NCBI GenBank assembly: GCA_023150835.1
Contig: JAKLKB010000066.1
Location: forward strand, 1-23,084
DNA: 23,084 nucleotides
Direction: 5' to 3'
From: Myxococcota bacterium
Lineage (GTDB): Bacteria; Myxococcota_C; UBA6777
In this document: one piece after another, positions 15,174 through 23,084 of the stretch
Layout: each line of letters opens with the position of its first letter
Position numbering within the stretch: the first letter of the stretch is position 1
Notes under the pieces: model-generated
Told to the model about the DNA's origin: nothing
The model's database searches: none
Seen by the model: the letters and a program-made list of their open reading frames with translations, nothing else
Made by a program: the position numbers and the translations under genes

Positions 15174-15729
15174 GGGGCCGGATAAAGCGGCTGTAGAACT
15201 GGTTGAGGCATTGGAAGGTGCAGGGATCTCTTGCGCGATCGGTGGTGCGTTGGCGTTGGGCTTTTGGGCGGGGCCCCGAGGCACGATCGATGTTGATTTG
15301 AACGTTTTTGTCGAAGAGGCAGAATACGAAAGGTTATTGGATATCCTTTTGGAGGCCGGTTGCTCTTTTCATCGGGAAAAGTGCCTTCAAGATGCCGAAC
15401 AGGGCAACGCGATGATCCTTCAAAAGGATGGCTGGCCTATCGATTTGTTTGTCCCCTCCATCCCTTTTTATTCGGAAGCGCAACGCACCGTTCGGCGGGT
15501 GCGTTTGAGAGAGAAAGATGTGCCTGTCTTGGGACCCGAGGCTCTTTGCGTCTTCAAGCTGCTGTTTTTTCGCAGGAAGGATATCGTGGATCTCGAACGG
15601 CTGGTCGCGTTGCAGGGGCACAAGCTGGATCGCGCCTATATTCGGGGCTGGATTGTGGATATGCTCGGCGAAGAAGATCCTCGAGTAGGAGAATGGGATC
15701 GTATCCTTCGGGTACATGGGCCGCTGTGA
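15145..15729 (+). CDS. AbiEii-like nucleotidyltransferase (putative toxin)
   Basis: The 194-residue product has a nucleotidyltransferase fold signature. GGALALGFW (33-41) is followed by R45 and DVD (D49, D51) in GTIDVDLNVF. A third carboxylate lies at D100 in WPIDLFVP, and KLLFFRRKDIVDLERL (138-153) gives the distal Lys/Asp pattern. These resemble AbiEii/MenT-type toxins and related DUF6036 proteins, which transfer nucleotides onto RNA or protein. Whether it is toxic or an orphan enzyme cannot be told. The start could be ATG 15145 or TTG 15163, the latter preceded by GGGGGGAGAGG. It overlaps the small upstream gene by 29 bp. A hairpin with T-tract follows at 15741. Confidence 0.8.
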   Translation: MRGERILSHEGPDKAAVELVEALEGAGISCAIGGALALGFWAGPRGTIDVDLNVFVEEAEYERLLDILLEAGCSFHREKCLQDAEQGNAMILQKDGWPIDLFVPSIPFYSEAQRTVRRVRLREKDVPVLGPEALCVFKLLFFRRKDIVDLERLVALQGHKLDRAYIRGWIVDMLGEEDPRVGEWDRILRVHGPL

Positions 15730-15740
15730 TTGATCGGGCG

Positions 15741-15764
15741 CAAACAACCGTCAAAGGTTTTTTG
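15741..15764 (+). terminator. Probable intrinsic terminator after the nucleotidyltransferase
   Basis: CAAACAACC pairs with GGTTTTTTG around a 6-base loop with one mismatch, and the 3' arm is T-rich. It lies 12 bp past the stop and just before direct repeat copy B, so it would isolate the inserted pair from the hydrolase gene. Confidence 0.5.
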
Positions 15765-15768
15765 TGGG

Positions 15769-15879
15769 GGCTTTGGGTGTAGGCGCTTGCGTTGTGTGGG
15801 TGGGGTATGCTTCACTTGTCCGTGGTTGCGGCACAAAGAACGAACGAGGGAGGCGCAGATGACGAACCGTTGGTTGTGG
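15769..15879 (+). repeat. 111-bp direct repeat, copy B
   Basis: This is the intact counterpart of 14755-14865. It holds the leader, the GAGGGAGG ribosome-binding site and first seven codons of the alpha/beta-hydrolase gene, which continues normally beyond it. It is therefore likely the original location of the sequence. Confidence 0.9.
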
Positions 15880-16956
15880 ACGTTGGGTTGGAGTGTGTGG
15901 GTGTGGAGTGGACTGGCTTACGCGGGGGAGGTGGCGTTTGTCCACAAGAGTTCGGATGGGTTTTCTTTGGCAGGGAAACTGGCCTATCCTACAGGGATAA
16001 CGGATGCCAATGCTGCGCGTGTGGTGATCTTGATACACGGATCGGGTCCGCAAGGGATGGACTCCGATCTTTCTGCTGCGAGCGCTGGCAAACCCAACTG
16101 TTTTTTCTGTGATATCCGCGATGGTTTGGTCAAAAAGCAATTTGTGGTGCTCCGCTACAACAAGCGCTCTTTCGAGATCAACCAACTCGCGGCCAAAGAC
16201 AAAAACTATGTCAAAGGCCCAGCATTCAAGGCGTTTATGGAAAACCCACTCAAGTACTTTGTGGACGACGCACGCGGCTTGGTGCAGTGGGCGCAAAACA
16301 AGATGCCCAAAGCCAAGATCTACCTCGCAGGGTTTTCGCAAGGAACCTACATCGCCTTGCAAGTCGCTGAGCAAGAAAAAGCCGTCGCAGGTGTCGCTTT
16401 GACGGGCTTTTATGCTTCGACGCTTGAAACCATCTCGCATGAACAGATCATCCATCGCCCGTTGCATTGGTTCCGCAGCGTCGACAAAAATAACGACGGT
16501 TTGCTCGATCCCAGCGAACTTATGCAAGCGGGGGCCGTCGGCTTGAGTCTGGCCGCACAAGGGCCTGCCTTGGATGCCGATGGTGACGGCAAGATCAGCT
16601 TCATGGAGATCCAAGGCGGAAACTACATCAATATGCTCAAGTTTCAACGGATGCTGCGCGCCAATACCCTTCAAGAACTCCGCTATCCTCGCGTGGATCA
16701 GATCCTTGAACGACTCAAGATCCCCGTGATCTTTTTCCAAGGGATGTGGGACAACCAGACGCTTGCTTATCATGCCCTATCTATCCGCATCTTGGCCCAA
16801 TACATCTGGAAGAAAAACAACTTCCGCTTCTTCTTTTTCCCCAAACTAGGGCATATCCTCGACAAGCGCGACCGTTTCGATGATCTGGTCTACCGCCGTA
16901 TCGAGGCTTCTGCTTTGGAAAAGCTCGGCAGCGAGATGGCCGCTCTGTTCAAGTGA
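15859..16956 (+). CDS. Secreted alpha/beta-hydrolase with EF-hand pair
   Basis: The 365-residue product has a signal peptide (1-22, WSGLAYAG). The hydrolase core shows HGSG (60-63, oxyanion region), nucleophile elbow GFSQG (S160), Asp298 in GMWDNQT and His332 in LGHILD, a complete Ser-Asp-His set. Two canonical calcium loops are inserted between strand and lid: D209-E220 (DKNNDGLLDPSE) and D239-E250 (DADGDGKISFME). Substrate is unknown; an esterase or peptidase of the cell envelope is plausible. The start ATG 15859 follows GAGGGAGG. The open frame runs back to 15730 but that part is leader DNA. The FadL-like gene starts 77 bp downstream, possibly in the same operon. Confidence 0.88.
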   Translation: MTNRWLWTLGWSVWVWSGLAYAGEVAFVHKSSDGFSLAGKLAYPTGITDANAARVVILIHGSGPQGMDSDLSAASAGKPNCFFCDIRDGLVKKQFVVLRYNKRSFEINQLAAKDKNYVKGPAFKAFMENPLKYFVDDARGLVQWAQNKMPKAKIYLAGFSQGTYIALQVAEQEKAVAGVALTGFYASTLETISHEQIIHRPLHWFRSVDKNNDGLLDPSELMQAGAVGLSLAAQGPALDADGDGKISFMEIQGGNYINMLKFQRMLRANTLQELRYPRVDQILERLKIPVIFFQGMWDNQTLAYHALSIRILAQYIWKKNNFRFFFFPKLGHILDKRDRFDDLVYRRIEASALEKLGSEMAALFK

Positions 16957-17033
16957 GTCCCTTGCGGATAAAGCAGGATAGAAAACAAGACTGCCGAGAA
17001 ATCAGGGTTTTTCGTCAACTGCGAGAGAAGAGT

Positions 17034-18425
17034 ATGTCGTGGTATCAGATGCGGATCGTGTGGATGAGTGTGTGGTGTTTGTGTTGGGGATGGCTGCAAG
17101 AAGCCCGATCAGCGGGATTTTATTTGCCGGGACGTGGTGTTTCTGCGATGGCGCGGGGAGGAACAGGGATCGCAGGTGCAGATTCGTTGCAGGCCATGTG
17201 GTACAACCCGGCCAATCTTGCGGCGTTTCAAGGCCCGCATCTGCTTGTGGATGCGGGAGTGATCTTTTCGGGCAGCAGTTTTCAACGCTCGGATCGCAAA
17301 AAGCCCGATGGAACGGTCGAAACCTTTTCGCTTGTGGAAAATCAAGCCCCACCGCTTCCTGATCCTTCGTTGCTGTTTGCGTATGGTTGGAAAGATCCGA
17401 ATATCACGGTGGGATTGGGCGTGTATGCGCCCTATGCGATGTCGCTCAAGTTTCCCGATACAGGGGCGCATCGGTATGGCATCATCGACATGAGCGGGAG
17501 CTTGTTTATCGTGTCCCAAGCCTCGATCGCGTGGTCGCCGCATCCGCGTTTTCGGGTGGGATTGAGCATTCAAAATGTCACGGTGACCGTTCGTTTGATG
17601 ACCGCTGCATCGGCTTATTTGGGCATCTTTGGCGAACCCGAAGCCCCCGATCTCGATCTTTATACCGAAGCTCGCTTGAACAGCTATTTCAATCTTTCGG
17701 GAAACCTCGGTGTGTGGGGGCGTGCGGTCGATACGGCTGGATTCAAGCTGGATGTTGCCGCCAGTATGCAAGCCCCTGTGCGCGTCCAAGGCGAAGGCAC
17801 CATGCGCGTCCGTCTCCCCACACATCCGCTGTTTGATCCCACAAAGGTCGAAGGCGACCAAGTCTCCGCTGGCTTTTGGTTGCCGTTTATCATCCGTGCG
17901 GCCGTTCGAGCGACGTTTTGGGGGGATCGCGCAGATATCGAAGCCGCCTTTGTCTACGAAACGTGGTCGATGCACGACACCATCAACTTTTCTCCCGCAG
18001 GATCAGGCATCACCTTGCGCAATGTCCCGACTATCGGCGATTATGTCGTCCCACCGATCAAGATCCCCCGAAACTGGCAAGATGCCTTCTCTGTTCGTGT
18101 TGGCGGACGCATCGAAGTCGTCAAAGGTTGGTTTCAGATCCTATACGGCTATATCTTCGAAACATCCGCTGTCCCCGACAAGATGTTTTCCGTCTTGATC
18201 ATGGACAGCAACAAACACGTCTTTTGCCTTGGTGCGAGTTTGACGCTTGCCAAGATGCGCTTTGACCTTGGCTACGGGCTTTATTGGATGCCCGAACGCA
18301 CCATCACCAACAGCCAATACAAACAGATCAATCCCCTCAACCCCGAAGGAGCTTCGATCATTGGAAACGGCGTTTACAACGCGACGGTGCATGTGTTGGG
18401 GCTAAGTTGGCAAGGGCAGTTTTAG
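17034..18425 (+). CDS. FadL/OmpP1-like outer-membrane protein
   Basis: The 463-residue product begins with a signal peptide (to about residue 27, ending EARSA) and then GFYLPGRGVSAMARGGTGIA and DSLQAMWYNPANLAAF. This is the N-terminal signature of FadL/TodX/OmpP1 transporters, which carry hydrophobic molecules such as fatty acids across the outer membrane. Alternating strand patterns follow to the end, and the protein closes with LGLSWQGQF, a typical C-terminal aromatic residue for outer-membrane assembly. The start ATG has GAGAGAAG upstream. It follows the EF-hand hydrolase by 77 bp; a lipase-like enzyme next to a lipid porin would make functional sense, but this is inference. Confidence 0.88.
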   Translation: MSWYQMRIVWMSVWCLCWGWLQEARSAGFYLPGRGVSAMARGGTGIAGADSLQAMWYNPANLAAFQGPHLLVDAGVIFSGSSFQRSDRKKPDGTVETFSLVENQAPPLPDPSLLFAYGWKDPNITVGLGVYAPYAMSLKFPDTGAHRYGIIDMSGSLFIVSQASIAWSPHPRFRVGLSIQNVTVTVRLMTAASAYLGIFGEPEAPDLDLYTEARLNSYFNLSGNLGVWGRAVDTAGFKLDVAASMQAPVRVQGEGTMRVRLPTHPLFDPTKVEGDQVSAGFWLPFIIRAAVRATFWGDRADIEAAFVYETWSMHDTINFSPAGSGITLRNVPTIGDYVVPPIKIPRNWQDAFSVRVGGRIEVVKGWFQILYGYIFETSAVPDKMFSVLIMDSNKHVFCLGASLTLAKMRFDLGYGLYWMPERTITNSQYKQINPLNPEGASIIGNGVYNATVHVLGLSWQGQF

Positions 18426-18458
18426 CTTGATGCGTTCTGCTGTGATCGCTCTGCTTTC

Positions 18459-18512
18459 GGGTAGCCGCTGAGGCAGCCTTACTTCGGCCACACAACGGGC
18501 GGATTTTGTGTC
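18459..18512 (+). repeat. Hairpin repeat family P, copy 3 (degenerate)
   Basis: Starting GGGTAGCC and ending CACAACGGGCGGATTTTGTG, this stretch follows the order of 11081-11142 with several changes; the hairpin is weakened. It lies in the 178-bp convergent gap between the FadL-like gene and the helicase, which holds no gene. Confidence 0.55.
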
Positions 18513-18603
18513 CATTTGAAGCGTCGGATGGGGGCGTGCGCTGCGTGGTTGGTCAGAGTATGGATGCGTTTGTTGTTTTGTTGGAAAGCACGGGGCGTTG
18601 GGG

Positions 18604-21600
18604 CTATCTTTGTTTCAAACAGCCACGAAGGAGTTCAAGGGCGGCAGAGCGTTTTTGGCGGGAGAGGTATTTTTTGGCGTCGCGAAGTTCATCAAGGAGA
18701 TCTTCGTCGGCAGGGGTTGCTTGGCTTTGAAGGAGGATGGCTTGGTCGAGCCAAGCATTCAGATCGGGTTCGGAAGCACTTTCGATGTCGATGTAGGGGA
18801 TTTGGAGCCCGTTGTGAAAGGTGAGAGAGTTGCTGCGGGGTGATGCGCTTGCGAGGTTGTCCGAATGGAAAAGAGGTTGAAGTTCGGACAGTAGGCTGCT
18901 TTGTCTTTCCTCGCTGTTGGGGTGGACGGCAGAAACGAGTTGCTTTAGAAGCACTTGGCTGTCTTGCCAGTCGCGCTGCGATTTGACTGCGAGCGTGCTA
19001 CAGAGAGCTTTTAGAGCGGCCTCTGCTTCGGCGTACTGGCTGATCGAAGCCCAACAAGAAAGCAGGATTTCCATTTGTTCGGAGGCTTTGTTGGGTAAGG
19101 GATCGTCGAGCAGCTTTTTCCATTGCTTTTCCAAGTCCCCTTCGATGAGGTTTTTTGGGTAGGGCGGCTTGGCAGGTTTGTTTTGGTGCCAGAGCTTGAT
19201 GGCGGTGGTCTTGCGATCTTTTTCTGCCAACCCCCAATACGGGTCCGAGCGGCTCCACAGAAGGCTCGGAAAGAGAAGGTGGAGATCTTCGATGTCGCGC
19301 CGCACGTAACGCTCCTCAAGTCCTTTAAAAAAAAGAGAAAAGGCTTCGTGGGGTTTTGCGTTTGCCTGATTCCAAAAATCTTCTATCGATTCCAGATCAA
19401 GGGCGTAAAGATCCGATGGTGCGCGGTTTTCTGGAGAGGATTTGGGGTTTTTCAGATCGGGCAAGAACCGACCAACAAAAGGCGACAAGAGCTGTTTGGT
19501 TGTATCAAGCCAGCCCCTCCATGCCTGAAGGCTAAAACCTTCTCGAAGCAACTCTTTGATCTGATCTTGCGTTTCTTTTTTTTGAGCGGAGGAGGCCTTG
19601 TCGAGAAAATCAGCCACGCTGCGTTCGGAGGGAAACTTCCTTTGGAGTTCTAATACTTTTGGGCTAGGTTTCGTGCCGAAAGAGAAGTGAAGCCACTCGT
19701 GAAGACCTCTGCGCCACCATTTGTCGATATCGTGAGAAAGACTGAACCATCCCCCAAGTTGATAAAAAGAAGAAAGGACGCGCTTGCACAGGAGGCGGAA
19801 GTATCGGAAACAAGTTTCGATGGGGGCTTTTGTGCCGATGGCCAGTTGGGCCGCCATAAAAGGATCGGACGTGGAGAGGCTCTCTAAAAAGAGTTCGTTT
19901 TCTTTTTTACCTTCGTTGGTTTCGGCGCGCTCTTTGAGGCAGTTCACAGCGTTTTCCACATCTTTTGTGCGAACGAGGGAATCGAGGAGTCCGATGGCTT
20001 GGTTCTGATCGTTACGCAAAAAGATCCCGAAAGAAAAGACGGGTTCTGTATTACGCGCTTCCATCGCGATCTCTTTGATCCGAGCTTGTTGTTGTGAGGA
20101 TTCGGCTAATTTTACAGCACTTTGCCAGCCTTTCAGCGACTTGATTTGGCGGTAGCTCTCAACGGCTTCGTAAGCGTCGCTTTTGTCGCTGGTGGACTCC
20201 CAAAGCTTCTTCCATGTGTCCGCTTTTTTTTCGGGATCTGCGATCTGACGGGCGTCTTCACGGGCTTGGCGGATGGCTTCTTCGCGCTTTGTGGGCAGAT
20301 CTGTCGACGTCGCAGATTCGATCCAACAATCGGCGCTTGCTGCGCGATCTCCGAGTTGGCGGTAGTGGTAACAGGCGTTCTCGTAGGACTTCTCTTCTCG
20401 ATAAAAATCCGCCGCAGAACGTCTTGCTGTGATGATTCCGACTTCGTTTTTGGCCTCGCGGAAAGCGATGAGAGCTTCGTTTAACCAGCGTTCTTCCTTG
20501 GTGATAAAAAACTCTTGGAGATAAGAGTCCCCCGATCGGGTCAAGGCCGATTGGTTGACACGAGTACGAGCAAACTCCGGCAACCATCGGCGTAAAAGCT
20601 CTTGGACTCGGTTCGGATCGCGAGGTCCCTTTAGGCTTTTCCAGCCAGCCTGCTGCAAGAAATCCATCTGTTCGGGAGTGAGGTACAACATCAATAACCC
20701 CGAAGAGCGTGTGATGCCTGTGTACCACTGGCTCAATAGATCTTTTTCAACCGCATTCGGATTCGAAACATTCAGCGAGATCGGCATCCCAAGGATGATC
20801 ACGCGAGAGAATTCCAATCCTTTGCAACTTAACAAAGGCAAGACAGTGACGGATTTCTGCACTAATTCGATGTCGAGTCGCTCTTCTGTTCCAGATATCA
20901 CAACGGAACGTGTGTCGCTTGCATCAAGCTTGCCGGCCTGCGCTTCCAAAAAACATTGTAGCTCGCGCTTGAACAGTTCAGGTGATCCAATCAACACAAC
21001 GGGTATGCGTTCTTCGTCGGAGAGCGCCATGATCTCGTCTTCGACTTGGCTTGGGAGGGTCTGTTTGGGATCGATCACGTTCGCCAATATCCGCTCGCGG
21101 GTTTGAGGGTCTTTGACTTGGGTGGAGACGATCTCTTGCATCATGGTTTGGGCAAATAGAGCCACTTCTTCGGTCGTGCGGTAGTTATTGAGCAAAAGGA
21201 AGCATGGGTGGGGGCCGCTTTGGATTTGGGCGTCTTTGAAGGAGCGGAAGGCAGGAAGGGCAAATGGTTGGCTGGAGTGTAGGGTGAGGGCAATTTTGTC
21301 TACGATATCAAAGATATCCTCCCATCTGAATCCTGTGGGGGTGATCATCTGGTTGAAATCACCAAAGAAAAACAAGCGGCTACGGTGATTGCGCGGCAAA
21401 TGAAACCAACACCGAACCAACAATTGGATTTCTGTTTCGCACAGATCTTGGGACTCGTCGATCATGAGGATCGGGTACGCTAAAGTCGAACCGAGGTTTT
21501 CGAAGAAGTGCGTACCACGTAAGCCGTAGAGAGGGACGTTCTCCTTCAGAAAATTACGGAGATTTCTCCATTCTTCGGTTTTACACCGTTGGCCTCGGAG

Positions 21601-22494
21601 CATCTGCTCAACGGGATCGAGCAGTGGGCGATACAAGCGCAAGACAGGGATATCGGTGTAGGAGGTGAGCGCTCGTTTGAGCCATCGCAAGGCTTCTTGC
21701 AGAGAGGGATTTTTTTTGAGCGCCTCAAAAAGTTTTTCAGCATCCATCTCAAGGATGATCTGGTAGTGTTTCTCCTCTTCGAGCAAACTTTTGAGCAAAC
21801 GATGCCCCAACAAACCCCGATCAAGCCGCCCTGCAAGTTTTTTTTGGTAGGCATGGTGCAGCATGGCGATCTCGCTGAGTTTTTGGGACTCTCCTTGCGT
21901 GATGCGAAGATCACCACACCTACTTGCGATCTCAATGTCTTTTTGCGTCCAAGAGCGCTGCGTGCTTTGGAAAAAAGTGGTGATGTAGACAAAGGCTTGT
22001 TCGGGTGGGAGTCGGACCCCTCTTCGGGCACAAAGTCCCCGTAGGATCTCGACGGATTCCTCGTCTGTGCAGACGAGTTTGCGATCTTCTGGAGGAAGCA
22101 GAACGCGGCAGAACTCTGTGAAGGTCATCATATTGGCGCGGCTTTCGGCCAATTGATTCACCGTGCTGCAAAGATCTGCGTGTGGGCTTTGGGTAAGGCT
22201 TTCTCTTAGGCGCTGAGAGGAAGAGTTGAGCAACTCGAGGTTGTACGTCACCAGTAAAAGCGATATCCGTTCGTTTCCAAGGAGCATCCCCGCATGGTCT
22301 TCAAGGAACTCACGCAAAACGCTCAAAGCAACGGTTGTTTTTCCTGAACCTGCAACGCCCTGTACCAAGATAACGGGAGGGAACGGAGACTGAGATGTCG
22401 CCCCAACCACCGCTTGGTTGAGTACATGGCGCTGCTCCTGTTCGAGTTTGCCACGATCCGGCAAGCCGAGAATATAGCTGGAGTTTGTGGACAT
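18604..22494 (-). CDS. UvrD-like SF1 helicase with long helical C-terminal region
   Basis: The 1296-residue product has all main superfamily 1 motifs. These are Walker A GVAGSGKTT (46-54), Ia LLVTYNLELL (80-89), II LMIDESQD (343-350), III FFGDFNQ (376-382), IV NNYRTTEEV (436-444), V LSCKGLEF (555-562) and VI YTGITRSSGLLMLYL (591-605). An insertion of about 250 residues separates Ia and II. Residues about 660-830 show helical repeat patterns like TPR (for example FREAKNEVGIITARRSAADF), and the last 450 residues have no recognised domain. No nuclease motif was seen. The start has AAGGAGT before ATG. It stands alone on the minus strand, 85 bp after a cytochrome c gene. A DNA-repair, RNA-processing or defence role is possible; none is proven. 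Confidence 0.88.
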   Translation of the reverse strand: MSTNSSYILGLPDRGKLEQEQRHVLNQAVVGATSQSPFPPVILVQGVAGSGKTTVALSVLREFLEDHAGMLLGNERISLLLVTYNLELLNSSSQRLRESLTQSPHADLCSTVNQLAESRANMMTFTEFCRVLLPPEDRKLVCTDEESVEILRGLCARRGVRLPPEQAFVYITTFFQSTQRSWTQKDIEIASRCGDLRITQGESQKLSEIAMLHHAYQKKLAGRLDRGLLGHRLLKSLLEEEKHYQIILEMDAEKLFEALKKNPSLQEALRWLKRALTSYTDIPVLRLYRPLLDPVEQMLRGQRCKTEEWRNLRNFLKENVPLYGLRGTHFFENLGSTLAYPILMIDESQDLCETEIQLLVRCWFHLPRNHRSRLFFFGDFNQMITPTGFRWEDIFDIVDKIALTLHSSQPFALPAFRSFKDAQIQSGPHPCFLLLNNYRTTEEVALFAQTMMQEIVSTQVKDPQTRERILANVIDPKQTLPSQVEDEIMALSDEERIPVVLIGSPELFKRELQCFLEAQAGKLDASDTRSVVISGTEERLDIELVQKSVTVLPLLSCKGLEFSRVIILGMPISLNVSNPNAVEKDLLSQWYTGITRSSGLLMLYLTPEQMDFLQQAGWKSLKGPRDPNRVQELLRRWLPEFARTRVNQSALTRSGDSYLQEFFITKEERWLNEALIAFREAKNEVGIITARRSAADFYREEKSYENACYHYRQLGDRAASADCWIESATSTDLPTKREEAIRQAREDARQIADPEKKADTWKKLWESTSDKSDAYEAVESYRQIKSLKGWQSAVKLAESSQQQARIKEIAMEARNTEPVFSFGIFLRNDQNQAIGLLDSLVRTKDVENAVNCLKERAETNEGKKENELFLESLSTSDPFMAAQLAIGTKAPIETCFRYFRLLCKRVLSSFYQLGGWFSLSHDIDKWWRRGLHEWLHFSFGTKPSPKVLELQRKFPSERSVADFLDKASSAQKKETQDQIKELLREGFSLQAWRGWLDTTKQLLSPFVGRFLPDLKNPKSSPENRAPSDLYALDLESIEDFWNQANAKPHEAFSLFFKGLEERYVRRDIEDLHLLFPSLLWSRSDPYWGLAEKDRKTTAIKLWHQNKPAKPPYPKNLIEGDLEKQWKKLLDDPLPNKASEQMEILLSCWASISQYAEAEAALKALCSTLAVKSQRDWQDSQVLLKQLVSAVHPNSEERQSSLLSELQPLFHSDNLASASPRSNSLTFHNGLQIPYIDIESASEPDLNAWLDQAILLQSQATPADEDLLDELRDAKKYLSRQKRSAALELLRGCLKQR

Positions 22495-22579
22495 CGTTGA
22501 CTCCTTGTTTTTTTGTGCATCGCTTTGTCCAAAGGCCCTGTCGTATCGGGGGCGATCGTCTGACCCGTTGGCTTTGTGT

Positions 22580-23084
22580 TTAGCGTTGTCCGAGGGGGCG
22601 GGGGGGGAGGCTACGGAGGTGATTCCAAAGGGCTTGGAGTTCGATCTCGTTCATATTTTTGAGGATCTCAAGAGGCATAAAGGAGTGGATGGTGGTTCCG
22701 TTGGGGCGGCGAGCGGTGGCGATGGCTTTGCGAAAGTCTTGCATCGTCCATGTTTTGAGGCCCGTTTCGTGGGGGGTGAGGTTGGTGGGCGGTGGGATGT
22801 TGGGTGGAGCGCCCGGGATGGGGCCACCGCTGAGATGGTCGCCGTGACAACCTTGGCAGCCGCGAGCGATGAAAGAACCGTAATGTGCGGTGGGCGCGGG
22901 AGGTGGGGCTTGAGGGATGTCTTTGTGGTCGATGCGTCGGCCCACATCGAAGACCAGCCAATCAAGGCGGTCAAAGATCCGACCGATCCAAGTCACTTGC
23001 ATGGGGGCGGGGCTTTTGGAAGAAGGGGGGACGCTGCGAACCCACGCGATGATCGCCAAGAGGTCTTTTTCAGGAAGCCAGTTG
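22580..23084 (-). CDS. Cytochrome c protein, 3' part (gene runs off the window)
   Basis: Only the last 168 residues are present. The piece opens with NWLPEKDLLAIIAWVRSVPP, which is the typical end of a cytochrome c domain. A second domain follows with heme-binding CQGCH in ARGCQGCHGDHLSGG, then NLTPHETGLKTWTMQDFRKA and SFMPLEILKNMNEIELQALW, where the Met is a candidate distal ligand. The whole protein therefore likely has at least two hemes and works in periplasmic electron transfer, similar to the cytochrome subunits of sugar or alcohol dehydrogenases. The stop TAA is at 22580-22582. The partner enzyme is outside the window. Confidence 0.88.
   Translation of the reverse strand, partial: NWLPEKDLLAIIAWVRSVPPSSKSPAPMQVTWIGRIFDRLDWLVFDVGRRIDHKDIPQAPPPAPTAHYGSFIARGCQGCHGDHLSGGPIPGAPPNIPPPTNLTPHETGLKTWTMQDFRKAIATARRPNGTTIHSFMPLEILKNMNEIELQALWNHLRSLPPRPLGQR

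Noticed and set aside
15751-16773. 340-codon minus-strand frame opposite the hydrolase
   Set aside because: The sense strand carries a complete catalytic triad and EF-hands; the antisense frame has no recognisable motif.

Overview
The window looks like chromosomal DNA of a Gram-negative bacterium, probably from the Myxococcota or a related lineage. This rests on a signal-peptide, cysteine-rich surface protein ending in a CxC/transmembrane/Arg tail that resembles MYXO-CTERM anchors, a FadL-type outer-membrane protein, a Cys-poor proteobacterial form of ribosomal protein bL28, FHA-GGDEF signalling, an EF-hand enzyme, and intergenic regions dense in repeats. Lineage is inference; no 16S or other phylogenetic marker is present except bL28.

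Layout. 1-1150: rpmB with its own sigma70-like promoter, then a tRNA-Val/tRNA-Asp operon on the minus strand with a clear promoter and terminator. 1250-3706: a 42-bp minisatellite, then a DUF434/PIN-like gene and a Cys-rich surface protein in tandem. 3707-4260: no gene, only degenerate repeats. 4261-6739: a short YVTN beta-propeller protein divergent from a CstA-family transporter. 6767-9745 (minus): a Vps62-like secreted protein and an FHA-GGDEF diguanylate cyclase. 10052-12431: an SDR-type L-threonine 3-dehydrogenase convergent with a class I (DhnA/FbaB type) fructose-bisphosphate aldolase. 12755-18425 (plus): a large unrecognised membrane protein, a small-protein/nucleotidyltransferase pair that resembles an AbiE-like toxin-antitoxin module, an alpha/beta-hydrolase with an EF-hand insertion, and a FadL-like porin. 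18604-23084 (minus): a 1296-residue SF1 helicase with a long helical C-terminal region and the 3' end of a cytochrome c gene.

The most unusual features lie between or around ordinary genes. (1) The small-protein/nucleotidyltransferase pair at 14895-15729 sits between two 111-bp direct repeats (3 mismatches). Each repeat carries the upstream region, ribosome-binding site and first codons of the hydrolase gene, as if the module had been inserted behind a duplicated leader. (2) A roughly 130-bp structured dispersed repeat occurs four times (694, 4113, 8423, 11157), in both orientations. (3) A second hairpin repeat family occurs three times (30, 11024, 18459). (4) One dispersed repeat lies between a plausible ATG and the signal peptide of the Vps62-like gene. 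(5) A large helicase of unknown role stands alone and could act in defence or repair.

Metabolic genes (CstA peptide/pyruvate uptake, threonine dehydrogenase, gluconeogenic aldolase) would fit growth on amino acids or peptides, but they are not in one operon and this link is inference.
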